The notes under the pieces were generated by a model that saw nothing but the letters and a program-made list of their open reading frames with translations, made no database searches and was not told the origin of the DNA. From positions 1 to 64,000 of the forward strand of contig CAYZVS010000002.1 in NCBI GenBank assembly GCA_964482085.1: DNA of 64,000 bases, written 5' to 3'. Below, piece by piece: positions 35,935-43,017 of the stretch. The first letter of the stretch is position 1; each line of letters starts with the position of its first letter. The DNA comes from CAIXDN01 sp964482085 (GTDB lineage: Bacteria; Patescibacteriota; Patescibacteriia; 2-12-FULL-60-25). Position numbers and translations under genes: made by a program.

Positions 35935-36020
35935 TAACCCCTCTAAATCTCCCCTTCTGCGAAGGGAGACTTTCGATCAGAACCCCTCCTTCGGAGAAGG
36001 GGGGGGTAGGGGTGGGTTAC
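35935..36020 (+). repeat. Palindromic repeat, copy 2, between convergent genes
   Basis: A full-length 86 bp copy. It starts TAACCCCTCTAAATCTCCCC, has hairpin core CTTCTGCGAAGGG, a spacer, a second core CTCCTTCGGAGAAGG, and ends GGGGTAGGGGTGGGTTAC. It fills the space between xth and the DUF2090 gene. Its terminal GGGTTAC supplies the DUF2090 stop codon (36017-36019 on the minus strand). Homologous to 1-69 and, inverted, to 49094-49182. Confidence 0.92.
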
Positions 36021-36892
36021 GCTCCAAAAAACACGTCGTAAAAATGTTTGTAGCTCACGGCAATCTGATCAATCGCCTGTTCTTTTGTAATACGTTCTTC
36101 CTTTAAACCGATCAACGCTTCCCAAAAAATGGTTCTTCCAATCGCAAAACCACAAACACCGTCAACATCCTTACCAGCCACCAACCATCGCTCGACATGA
36201 TCAACTTCCTCCGCACGGCCAAGTACAACAACACCAACATGTGCACGATTCTCTGCTCTCGCCGTCTTCGATACGAGCTCGTAATCCTCACGCGTTTCCA
36301 TACCTTCGATCTTCCAAATATCCGGCTCCACACCCGCAACATGAAATTGTCGTATCATTTCAACCGTAAGTCTTGGACGCATCGTGCGATCAAATCGTTC
36401 TTGGCCGTAACGTTTTTTTTCATCCTCGGTCGGTGAAACGAGCGGTTCAATCAAAAAACCCATCTGATTCTCATGACACCAATCACTCAATTCTTTCAGT
36501 CGAGATAATTGCCGTTGATTAAGCTCCGCATCACCATCCGCTCGATAACGCACGAGCGCTTTGGCATACGCGGGACGCAACTTTTCCAAATGAATACCAA
36601 AATCATCGCCATATTCAAATTGGTATTCCTCTTGCCCGCTTTTTTCCGTCGTTAAGATCCGAGTAATTCCTCGTACTTGCGCATCTTTATGCAACGCTTC
36701 CCCAAAATACTCGTCCACCAACATCGCGGCATTGGATAGCGGGACTCCTCTTTCAATCGCTAAAACCAAACCATCATAAATGATTTTCTTATATTCACGA
36801 ATCTCATCCTCATTCTTTGTGAGGTTTTTCTGAAAAAACGACCGATGATCAAACGCGAGAATCGCGAGTCTCGGAAGGAACGGATTGCGCAT
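36017..36892 (-). CDS. DUF2090-domain protein, sugar-phosphate aldolase-like
   Basis: A 291-residue protein resembling the DUF2090 domain found with the IolC kinase and related to tagatose-bisphosphate aldolase (TIM barrel). Features are ILAFDHRSFF at the start, a conserved Lys in DIWKIEGME, a Arg/Asp-rich middle, VVVLGRAEEVDHVERWL, and GFAIGRTIFWEAL at the end. It stands alone here, with no inositol genes around it, so its substrate is unknown. The stop codon lies in the palindromic repeat. A TATCAT box ends 6 bases before the ATG. Confidence 0.8.
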   Translation of the reverse strand: MRNPFLPRLAILAFDHRSFFQKNLTKNEDEIREYKKIIYDGLVLAIERGVPLSNAAMLVDEYFGEALHKDAQVRGITRILTTEKSGQEEYQFEYGDDFGIHLEKLRPAYAKALVRYRADGDAELNQRQLSRLKELSDWCHENQMGFLIEPLVSPTEDEKKRYGQERFDRTMRPRLTVEMIRQFHVAGVEPDIWKIEGMETREDYELVSKTARAENRAHVGVVVLGRAEEVDHVERWLVAGKDVDGVCGFAIGRTIFWEALIGLKEERITKEQAIDQIAVSYKHFYDVFFGA

Positions 36893-36898
36893 GCCTAC

Positions 36899-36904
36899 AT
36901 GATA
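36899..36904 (-). promoter_or_regulatory. -10 box of the DUF2090 gene, leaderless
   Basis: TATCAT on the minus strand ends exactly 6 bases before the ATG at 36892, inside the 23-base gap behind the rhodanese gene. Confidence 0.45.
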
Positions 36905-36915
36905 CCAAACTCTCT

Positions 36916-37221
36916 CTATAACGTATCCTTATATACCTCGTAACCACCCTCCATGCTCTTCACATTTGTGTATCCCATCTTCTCCAAGATATCGGCTGCT
37001 ACGGCGCTACGGCGTCCGCGGGCGCAATACAAAACAACCTCGCGTTGCTTGTTGGGTATAAGTTCAACTGCTTTTTCGTTAATCTGATCCATCGGTAAAT
37101 GAATAGAACCCTCGATAAAACCGCCCTCCAATTCCTCGGCATCTCGGACATCAACAATAATAGGCGCGATCATACCTTCGATACGAGACTTCAATTCTTC
37201 CGCAGTAATAAGAGCTTTCAT
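36916..37221 (-). CDS. Single-domain rhodanese
   Basis: A 101-residue rhodanese (sulfurtransferase fold). It has IIVDVRDAEELEGGFIEGS near the start and the active-site Cys in VVLYCARGRRSA, so it should carry a persulfide. It begins 2 bases after alkD stops, with an AAGGAA ribosome site. The sulfur acceptor is unknown. Confidence 0.88.
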   Translation of the reverse strand: MKALITAEELKSRIEGMIAPIIVDVRDAEELEGGFIEGSIHLPMDQINEKAVELIPNKQREVVLYCARGRRSAVAADILEKMGYTNVKSMEGGYEVYKDTL

Positions 37222-37223
37222 AG

Positions 37224-37922
37224 TTATTTCCTTAATAGATACATCTTCCGCTCCTTTTCGTCGAGTTTTTCAATCGCATACCGTAACATCGTCCTTGGCA
37301 TAATCATGGCATTCTCATCAAGAAAACGCTTCAACGCAACCTCATTTCTCTTCCCTGCCTCACGCAACATCCAGCCAGTAGCCTTGTGTAGAAGGTCATG
37401 CGGATGCTCAAGCAGTATTTCCGCGATCTCAAAAGTGTCATTCAATTGTCCTTTTCTGATAAAAGCAAAGGTCGATACGATCGCAACTCGTGCCGTCCAT
37501 AGATGTTTCGATTTTGCCATATTCCGTAAAATTTTTCGATCTTTATCGATCAAAAATTCACCAACGATTTGATATGCGGATGAATCGACCAAGTCCCAAT
37601 TATTTACCCAATTCAAATGAGCTAAATAAAACAGATAAATCTTTTTTCTGATTGATACATCACCTCTTTTGAATTGATCAACCAAGACGAATAGAGCACA
37701 CAACCTGACTTCATGTCTCGTATCTTTTAAAAGTCGTTCAATCTCATTCAAAGAAAGATCTGCATACCTCTTTGCAACCAATCTCATCAACGGAACGGTT
37801 ACCCCGATAAAAACATCCCCTTCACCATATTCTCCCTTTCCCGTTTTAAAAAAATTCGGTAAAAAAGCGGCTTTCTTTTTATCAGCTACCCGTAACAAAT
37901 CTTGCACCAAAGAATGCTCCAT
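37224..37922 (-). CDS. DNA alkylation repair protein AlkD-like
   Basis: A 232-residue protein of HEAT-like helical repeats, the usual AlkD length. AlkD removes N3- and N7-alkylated purines without base flipping. Key regions are VGVTVPLMRLVAKRYADL, NNWDLVDSSAYQIVGEFL with the Trp-Asp pair, and LWTARVAIVSTFAFI with a conserved Arg. It is co-transcribed with the rhodanese gene. Confidence 0.9.
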   Translation of the reverse strand: MEHSLVQDLLRVADKKKAAFLPNFFKTGKGEYGEGDVFIGVTVPLMRLVAKRYADLSLNEIERLLKDTRHEVRLCALFVLVDQFKRGDVSIRKKIYLFYLAHLNWVNNWDLVDSSAYQIVGEFLIDKDRKILRNMAKSKHLWTARVAIVSTFAFIRKGQLNDTFEIAEILLEHPHDLLHKATGWMLREAGKRNEVALKRFLDENAMIMPRTMLRYAIEKLDEKERKMYLLRK

Positions 37923-37946
37923 ATTGCAAATACACTAGCACGATCA

Positions 37947-37975
37947 TTGACAAAAAGCCCCAATTTCACTAACCT
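37947..37975 (+). promoter_or_regulatory. Promoter of the PLP-fold gene
   Basis: TTGACA (37947-37952) and TAACCT (37970-37975) are separated by exactly 17 bases. The predicted start near 37982 gives a leader of about 22 bases with AGGAGG at 37994-37999, before the GTG at 38004. Confidence 0.65.
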
Positions 37976-38003
37976 CCGCGAGCTCATACGAGCAGGAGGC
38001 AAC

Positions 38004-38981
38004 GTGAAAATTCGGGCGCCATATAACCTTTCATACGTTACGCGCACCGTTTACACCCTGTACTGGGACGAGATTCTCGCCGTACAAGATGATCACTGGA
38101 AATCCAGACCGCACGATCTCTTCATGAAGTCGTACGAACGCTCCCAGATCGACATGCATACGCCCTTTCTCGACCTGTGGCGTGAGTGGAGCGGTTGCGG
38201 CATCCGTCGTCGCGCTTTCCTATTTGGATATCCGACGGCCGGCGCCACGGAAGCACTCGACATCGTCATGCGTCGCTACCAACGCATTCACACGTTCAAG
38301 GGCGATTATGAAGGGTATCGCCAACTCGCCGATGCCGACAATCGCGAAATCTACTCGCATCACAGAAGTAAAAAAGCACCGGACAATGATCCACGGCGCT
38401 TTGACAAGTACGGCGGTGACGCTTTCATCGTCTCCCACCCGTCAGCGATCGATGGTGAACCCTGGAACGATCTTGAGCCATGGCTCGAGAACATGCACTC
38501 AAAGCATCCAAAGGTACATATCATACTTGATCTCGCATATCTTGGTTGTACCAAAAGCAAATTCACGCTCGAGCTTCACAGGCACCCCAACGTAGAAGCA
38601 GTCGTGTTCAGCTTCTCCAAACCGTTTGGTGCCGCTTTCCATCGCATCGGCGGAATCTTCTGTCGACACGGAAACGCTCGCCTCGAGTACAATCGCTACT
38701 TCAAGAACGTGCCTGGTATCGCGCTCGGTATGGAGCTCATGAAGAAGCATGCGGTCGACTACATCCCCAACCGATATGCCATCCTCCAGCAAGCCGCTCT
38801 CGATGCGGCCAAGGAAGCGGGAGAGATTCCAGAGAGCGCCATCTGCTCCGATGTGATCATGCTTGCTCATAGTCCAACCGGACAAAAAGAATTTGAGCGC
38901 GCACCTGAACAATTCCGCTTCTGTCTCACCAAAGCGATGGATCAAATCCACCACGGACAAGTCCTCGCTCGACATCCCTAA
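38004..38981 (+). CDS. Divergent fold-type I PLP-dependent enzyme (aminotransferase-like)
   Basis: A 325-residue protein resembling the aspartate aminotransferase fold. In order: GYPTAGATEALD (about 76-86, phosphate-binding loop), SHPSAIDGEPW (about 144-154), IILDLAYLG with Asp176 and Tyr179, the presumed Schiff-base Lys206 in SFSKPFGA, Arg214 in HRIGG, and FRFCLTKA with Arg305. The spacings Asp-x2-Tyr and Lys-x7-Arg equal those of AspAT (222/225, 258/266). The usual NPxNPTG Asn motif is not recognisable, and the protein is about 70 residues short. The start is GTG at 38004, from AGGAGG and the promoter at 37947; longer readings begin upstream of the promoter. Reaction unknown. Confidence 0.75.
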   Translation: MKIRAPYNLSYVTRTVYTLYWDEILAVQDDHWKSRPHDLFMKSYERSQIDMHTPFLDLWREWSGCGIRRRAFLFGYPTAGATEALDIVMRRYQRIHTFKGDYEGYRQLADADNREIYSHHRSKKAPDNDPRRFDKYGGDAFIVSHPSAIDGEPWNDLEPWLENMHSKHPKVHIILDLAYLGCTKSKFTLELHRHPNVEAVVFSFSKPFGAAFHRIGGIFCRHGNARLEYNRYFKNVPGIALGMELMKKHAVDYIPNRYAILQQAALDAAKEAGEIPESAICSDVIMLAHSPTGQKEFERAPEQFRFCLTKAMDQIHHGQVLARHP

Positions 38982-38988
38982 ACGTCAA

Positions 38989-39015
38989 CGCCCCCGACCA
39001 GTCTGGTCGGGGGCG
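38989..39015. terminator. Bidirectional terminator, PLP-fold gene and lysC
   Basis: A 12 bp GC-rich stem (CGCCCCCGACCA with its complement) with loop GTC lies between the two convergent genes. Confidence 0.8.
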
Positions 39016-39023
39016 TATCTGTT

Positions 39024-40373
39024 TCAGAGAAAAAACTCGCGATGAATCGCACGGATCGCATTGTCGCAATCATCCTCCGCCACTCCAACGATGATGTTGA
39101 GCTCGCTTGAGCCCTGATTGATCATCCGGATATTGATGGAGTTCTTGCCAAGCGCACCCATGAGTCTCGCGGCCACACCGGGCTTACTCCACATCCCATG
39201 TCCGACGGTAGCGATCAGGGCGAGACCATGATCGATCGTAACGTCGTCCGTGCCACAGTAATGCTCGATCTCATCCATAATCTCGTCTTCACGATCACGG
39301 ACGCTCTCGCTAGGCACAATGATCGATAATGCGTCGATGCCACCGGGCATGTGCTCAAAGCTGATGTCCTTGTCTGCGAGGACGGTTAGCACCTTACGCG
39401 CAAAACCAATCTCCTCGTTCATCAGAGTCTTACGCACCTGAATGGTGCTATATCCCTTTCGACCTGCGACACCGACCACCAATGGGTGGTGGCCACGATG
39501 CGCTTCGTGCATGACTTGCGTTCCCTTAGCCTCCGGCTCTTGCGTATTCCGAATATGAATTCGCATCTCCGCGATCTTAGCCGGAACCACCGCCTCCTCG
39601 TGGAAGACGCTTGCCCCCATGTAGGCGAGCTCGCGCAACTCACGATACGTCACCTCCTCGATCGGCTTAGCCTCTGGAACAATGCGCGGATCCGCGTTCA
39701 TGAGTCCGGATACATCAGTCCAGTTCTCGTACACAGCAGAACCTGTTGCTCGTGCGATGATGGCGCCAGTCAAATCCGAGCCGCCACGACTGAAGGTTTT
39801 AATATCCCCTTCCGGACGCGAACCGTAGAAACCTGGAATCACCGCGCGCGGGTACTTCTTAAGCTCCTCTGACGCGAGACGTTGCGTCAAATCGGCCGCA
39901 AACAACCCCTGTGAAGTAAACCGCACAATGTCCTTGGAATCCACAAACGGCCAGTCGAGGTAGAGAGCGAGCAACCTCGCCATCAGATACTCGCCGCGAC
40001 TTGCGACAAAGTCTGCAGAAACATCCTCATCGTGAACAATACGTTCCTGCTCATGAGTAATGGCGGAAAAATCCGGCCAGATATGCGGCCTCCCGGAACT
40101 CTCACTCAAGTACAGAGCGATGTTCTCGAGAGGGCGTTCCGCTTGATCATAGGCCTCACGAAACTCCAGCCCGAGCCGCTTATTCTCGTACGCTGCATAG
40201 AGCAAGTCCGTCACCTTGTGATCTTGCGGCTTGAGTCTCCCGGGTGCGGAGACGACCACATATCTGCGACGTGGATCGCTCCGGATCAGTTCCGCCACCT
40301 TGGCCACGCGCGCTCCGTCGGCAAGTGAAGAACCACCAAACTTACACGTATAGACAACGAGATCTTCGCTCAT
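39024..40373 (-). CDS. lysC: Aspartokinase
   Basis: A 449-residue monofunctional aspartate kinase that phosphorylates aspartate, the first step towards lysine, threonine, methionine and diaminopimelate. It has KFGGSSLADG at the N-terminus, YVVVSAPG, FSRGGSDLTGA, and DPRIVPEAKPIEEVTYRE. Two ACT domains (about 300-449) suggest feedback control by an amino acid. The start at 40373 has AGGAGG five bases before ATG; a 46-residue longer reading runs through the terminator upstream. No other gene of the pathway is in the window. Confidence 0.93.
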   Translation of the reverse strand: MSEDLVVYTCKFGGSSLADGARVAKVAELIRSDPRRRYVVVSAPGRLKPQDHKVTDLLYAAYENKRLGLEFREAYDQAERPLENIALYLSESSGRPHIWPDFSAITHEQERIVHDEDVSADFVASRGEYLMARLLALYLDWPFVDSKDIVRFTSQGLFAADLTQRLASEELKKYPRAVIPGFYGSRPEGDIKTFSRGGSDLTGAIIARATGSAVYENWTDVSGLMNADPRIVPEAKPIEEVTYRELRELAYMGASVFHEEAVVPAKIAEMRIHIRNTQEPEAKGTQVMHEAHRGHHPLVVGVAGRKGYSTIQVRKTLMNEEIGFARKVLTVLADKDISFEHMPGGIDALSIIVPSESVRDREDEIMDEIEHYCGTDDVTIDHGLALIATVGHGMWSKPGVAARLMGALGKNSINIRMINQGSSELNIIVGVAEDDCDNAIRAIHREFFL

Positions 40374-40399
40374 GTTTCCTCCTGAAAAGAACTGCGTCG

Positions 40400-40427
40400 A
40401 GACTACGCCAAAATAACAAAAAAGCAA
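40400..40427 (-). promoter_or_regulatory. Promoter of lysC
   Basis: On the minus strand TTGCTT (40422-40427) and TAGTCT (40400-40405) are 16 bases apart. The -10 region TATTTTGGCGTAGTCT is nearly identical to that of the gene at 41169 (TATTTTGGCGTATTCT). Confidence 0.5.
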
Positions 40428-40457
40428 ACCGGCCCTGTCCAGAACGGACGGGCCGGT
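40428..40457 (-). terminator. Terminator after the 40462-41169 gene
   Basis: Arms ACCGGCCC-GTCC pair with GGAC-GGGCCGGT, with one bulged T and loop AGAAC. On the minus strand a T run follows. Confidence 0.8.
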
Positions 40458-40461
40458 AACG

Positions 40462-41169
40462 TTACGGTAGTGCCTCTTGAAGAACATCCGGCGACATCTC
40501 ACGCTCGACAAGGAACAACACGAGCAGAAGATCGATGCGATGCTCAGGCAAGCGAACCATCTTCAGATGGTGTCGCGCGATCTGGACCTTGCCCATCTCC
40601 GCGTGGCTCATCCCAATGAGCATTGTGATGCGATCTCGGTCGCTCGAATCATCGCCAGCGAGCTTCATCGCTTTGGCGACTGCATCCGAGTCTCCATAGC
40701 GGATACGCAAGCAGTACTCGTTGAAGAGTCCAATGTGCGGCCCGTGGGCAAACTTAGGCAAGCGCTTGGATGAACGATACATCAAGAACGTTCTACGACC
40801 TTCATCAAGCAACCACCGCTCGGGTCGTGAGAAGTTTCCGTCAGCGAGGTTGTTGTCGACACGCGCAAGCTGATCTCGCTCATCATCGCCATCCGATTCC
40901 CCGGTCTCGACGATGTTCGTGATGAGAGCCAGAACGCGCGCTCGATCGTCCTTACGACCATACGCCGCGTACAACTCGATCGTGACGCGATAGCGATGCC
41001 AAATGCTCGAGATGAGCAGAAGCAAACTTCGCACCGACGACTCGTCCAAATGGACCAATACTTCCGCGATGATGCATCGCTTTGCATCCCGATCCTCCAA
41101 GGCTTCGAGCGTATCTACCAACTCCATCGCTTCCAGAACCATAGGGTGTTCACCTGAATATCTTGTCAC
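40462..41169 (-). CDS. Hypothetical all-helical protein
   Basis: A 235-residue protein with no recognised family. It appears to be all alpha-helical, with repeat-like units of about 35-40 residues (VDTLEALEDRDAKRCIIAEV; RILITM-type helices later), possibly HEAT or TPR-like. The start is GTG at 41169, with a near-perfect AAAGGAGGTG six bases upstream and a TTGACA/TATTCT promoter behind it; an in-frame ATG 39 bases earlier overlaps the promoter. It is separate from lysC, with its own terminator. Confidence 0.7.
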   Translation of the reverse strand: MTRYSGEHPMVLEAMELVDTLEALEDRDAKRCIIAEVLVHLDESSVRSLLLLISSIWHRYRVTIELYAAYGRKDDRARVLALITNIVETGESDGDDERDQLARVDNNLADGNFSRPERWLLDEGRRTFLMYRSSKRLPKFAHGPHIGLFNEYCLRIRYGDSDAVAKAMKLAGDDSSDRDRITMLIGMSHAEMGKVQIARHHLKMVRLPEHRIDLLLVLFLVEREMSPDVLQEALP

Positions 41170-41196
41170 ACGCACCTCCTTTAAAGAGCAGGTGCA

Positions 41197-41224
41197 AGAA
41201 TACGCCAAAATACAGATCTGTCAA
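41197..41224 (-). promoter_or_regulatory. Promoter of the 40462-41169 gene
   Basis: On the minus strand a perfect TTGACA (41219-41224) and TATTCT (41197-41202) are 16 bases apart. The leader carries AAAGGAGGTG before the GTG start. Confidence 0.65.
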
Positions 41225-41256
41225 TCCATGCAATGCTATGGCATCATCCACTCCGT

Positions 41257-41607
41257 ATGACAAATGATGAACTACGCTCATCTCTCCTCGCCCTGCATAA
41301 GGCACTCCTCGATGAAGCGACAAAAACATACGAACTCCTGCACGGCACCATTGGCGGGCCAACCGCCTTATTCAAATTGTTATTGGAGGAAAAATCATTC
41401 CAATGGCTACGCCCGCTCTCAGAAACAATCGTATCTATAGATGAAGCTTTAGAAACAGAGCCTCCCGCCACCAACGCCTCACTACTCGCTATGACAAAAG
41501 GAAGACTTTTTCCAGAAAAGCCAACAGAATTTTCAGTGAACTTGGCAGAGGCGATGCAAAAATCGGAATCAATCCGCCAAATCGCGGAACCACTTCAAAA
41601 AATCTGA
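41257..41607 (+). CDS. Hypothetical helical protein upstream of greA
   Basis: A 116-residue soluble protein with no recognised family, predicted mainly helical: an N-terminal helix pair (ELRSSLLALHKALLDEATKTYELLHG), then SFQWLRPLSETIVSIDEAL and a short C-terminal part. The start at 41257 is chosen as the first Met with normal codon use after the divergent promoter. It ends 3 bases before greA and is probably translated from the same mRNA. Confidence 0.6.
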   Translation: MTNDELRSSLLALHKALLDEATKTYELLHGTIGGPTALFKLLLEEKSFQWLRPLSETIVSIDEALETEPPATNASLLAMTKGRLFPEKPTEFSVNLAEAMQKSESIRQIAEPLQKI

Positions 41608-41610
41608 TCC

Positions 41611-42123
41611 ATGCGCATCCCCCAACGCAAATCGCAAATCAATCGTATTCGCGATGTAGAGAGCTTGAGCCGGGAACTAACTCCCGAGGCTTTAACGCGT
41701 TTAAAAAGTACGCTTCAACGATTAGAAAAAGTGGAACGGCCAAAGATCGTCGTTGACTTGAGTCACGCGCTGACACTCGGTGACTTTTCTGAAAACGCAG
41801 AATATCAAGATGCAAAACATCGCCTCTCTAAAATCGACGGTCGCATTTTTGGTATAAAAGATCGTATCCGTCTGGCGATCGTCATTGATCAAGGACCATC
41901 CGCATCCGGCTCCGTCGCCATCGGTTCAACGGTTACCGTACGTTCTGGTGAAAAAGAATCCACTTGGCGTATTCTCGGATCTCAAGAATCAAATCCGTTA
42001 CGCGGCCAAATATCCTATCTTTCTCCGATCGGTTCAGCGCTCCTGCGTCACAAGCCAGGAGAATCCGTAGAAGTCACAACACCACGCGGTGTCACGATTT
42101 ACGAAATCATTTCTGTAAAATAA
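41611..42123 (+). CDS. GreA/GreB family transcription elongation factor
   Basis: A 170-residue protein that enters the RNA polymerase secondary channel to rescue backtracked complexes. The N-terminal coiled coil has the acidic tip GDFSENAEYQDAK with Asp and Glu in place. The C-terminal FKBP-like domain has GSTVTVRSGEKESTWRILG and SPIGSALLRHKPGE. It lies in a small operon with an upstream helical protein and a downstream SGNH hydrolase. Confidence 0.93.
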   Translation: MRIPQRKSQINRIRDVESLSRELTPEALTRLKSTLQRLEKVERPKIVVDLSHALTLGDFSENAEYQDAKHRLSKIDGRIFGIKDRIRLAIVIDQGPSASGSVAIGSTVTVRSGEKESTWRILGSQESNPLRGQISYLSPIGSALLRHKPGESVEVTTPRGVTIYEIISVK

Positions 42124-42127
42124 TCCC

Positions 42128-42844
42128 ATGAACATTCGTGAACTCGTTCTTCTTGGCTCGCTCGTCATTCTCATCGTCATTGTTATTGAAACAATCCAAA
42201 CACGCCGACTGATCGCAATCGGTATCGGACTGGCAAATGATGCTGAGGCTTTTCAAAAATCAGGATCAGAAAAACGAATTCTCGTTATCGGTGATAGCAC
42301 GGCTGTCGGAACAGGCGCATCTTCATCATCGACTTCACTTGCAGGACTCTTGTCATTACATTTTCCAAAAGCTGTCATTGAAAATCGTGGGATCAACGGC
42401 GCAAGAACAGCGGAGTTGATCCCGCGTCTACAAAACTTACAGAACAATTCTTTTGATCTCGTCATGATCCACATCGGCGGAAATGACACAGTTCATTTCA
42501 CAAATCTTTCTCAACTTTCCAACGATATCCGTAACGTTATCGACCTCACGAAGAACCTCTCTAACAATGTTGTTCTCGTTTCCACGGGAAATGTTGGCAC
42601 CGCCCGCCTCTTGCCATTTGGTACCCGCTGGCTTTTTGCCGCACGTACAAGAAAAGTACGCGATAGATTTATACAAGCTTCTCAAGAAAAAAACATTCAA
42701 TACGTAGATCTGTATCGCGCGCCCGCCATCGATCCATTTGCGATTGATCCGGATACCTATTACGCAAAGGATCAATTCCACCCCAGTGATGCGGGCTACG
42801 CCGACTGGTTCAGCTTGATCAAAAAACAACTTCCGACTCTATGA
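42128..42844 (+). CDS. Membrane-anchored SGNH/GDSL hydrolase
   Basis: A 238-residue esterase-type hydrolase. An N-terminal hydrophobic segment (about 4-22) anchors it outside the membrane. The four SGNH blocks are visible: IGDSTAVG (Ser), NRGINGARTAEL (Gly), IHIGGNDT (Asn), and DQFHPSDAGY (Asp-His). It could remove acyl groups from lipids or envelope glycans; the substrate is unknown. It starts 4 bases after greA. Confidence 0.85.
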   Translation: MNIRELVLLGSLVILIVIVIETIQTRRLIAIGIGLANDAEAFQKSGSEKRILVIGDSTAVGTGASSSSTSLAGLLSLHFPKAVIENRGINGARTAELIPRLQNLQNNSFDLVMIHIGGNDTVHFTNLSQLSNDIRNVIDLTKNLSNNVVLVSTGNVGTARLLPFGTRWLFAARTRKVRDRFIQASQEKNIQYVDLYRAPAIDPFAIDPDTYYAKDQFHPSDAGYADWFSLIKKQLPTL

Positions 42845-42984
42845 AGAAATTACAACCAAAGACCTTAAATCTGATGGTGGCGATTCCGATTCTCCTTGTC
42901 GACGCTCTTCATAATTTCAATCCTCAAACTAGAGAAGCGGATCTCACACCGACAGTCTTGCTCAAAAGAAGCAAAAAGTCCTGA
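42841..42984 (+). CDS. Possible 47-residue protein coupled to SGNH hydrolase
   Basis: A short open frame whose ATG overlaps the SGNH stop as ATGA, the usual mark of translational coupling. It encodes a basic start, a short hydrophobic stretch (LMVAIPILLVDAL) and a charged tail ending KRSKKS. Its stop codon lies inside the stem of the following terminator. It may be real or chance. Confidence 0.4.
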   Translation: MKKLQPKTLNLMVAIPILLVDALHNFNPQTREADLTPTVLLKRSKKS

Positions 42985-43002
42985 CAGATGTCAGGACTTT
43001 TT
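42973..43002. terminator. Bidirectional terminator after the greA operon
   Basis: A 14 bp perfect stem (AAAAAGTCCTGACA with its complement) with a two-base loop and A/T runs on both sides, shared with the convergent gene at 43018. Confidence 0.85.
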
Positions 43003-43017
43003 AGTTTGTGGAGCTTT

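Noticed and set aside
37902..38003. Longer PLP-fold protein starting at an upstream ATG
   Set aside because: The ATGs lie before the TTGACA/TAACCT promoter and overlap alkD. GTG at 38004 has AGGAGG.
41209..41256. Earlier start for the 116-residue protein upstream of greA
   Set aside because: The ATG at 41233 lies close to the divergent promoter and adds only MLWHHPLR, with no ribosome site.
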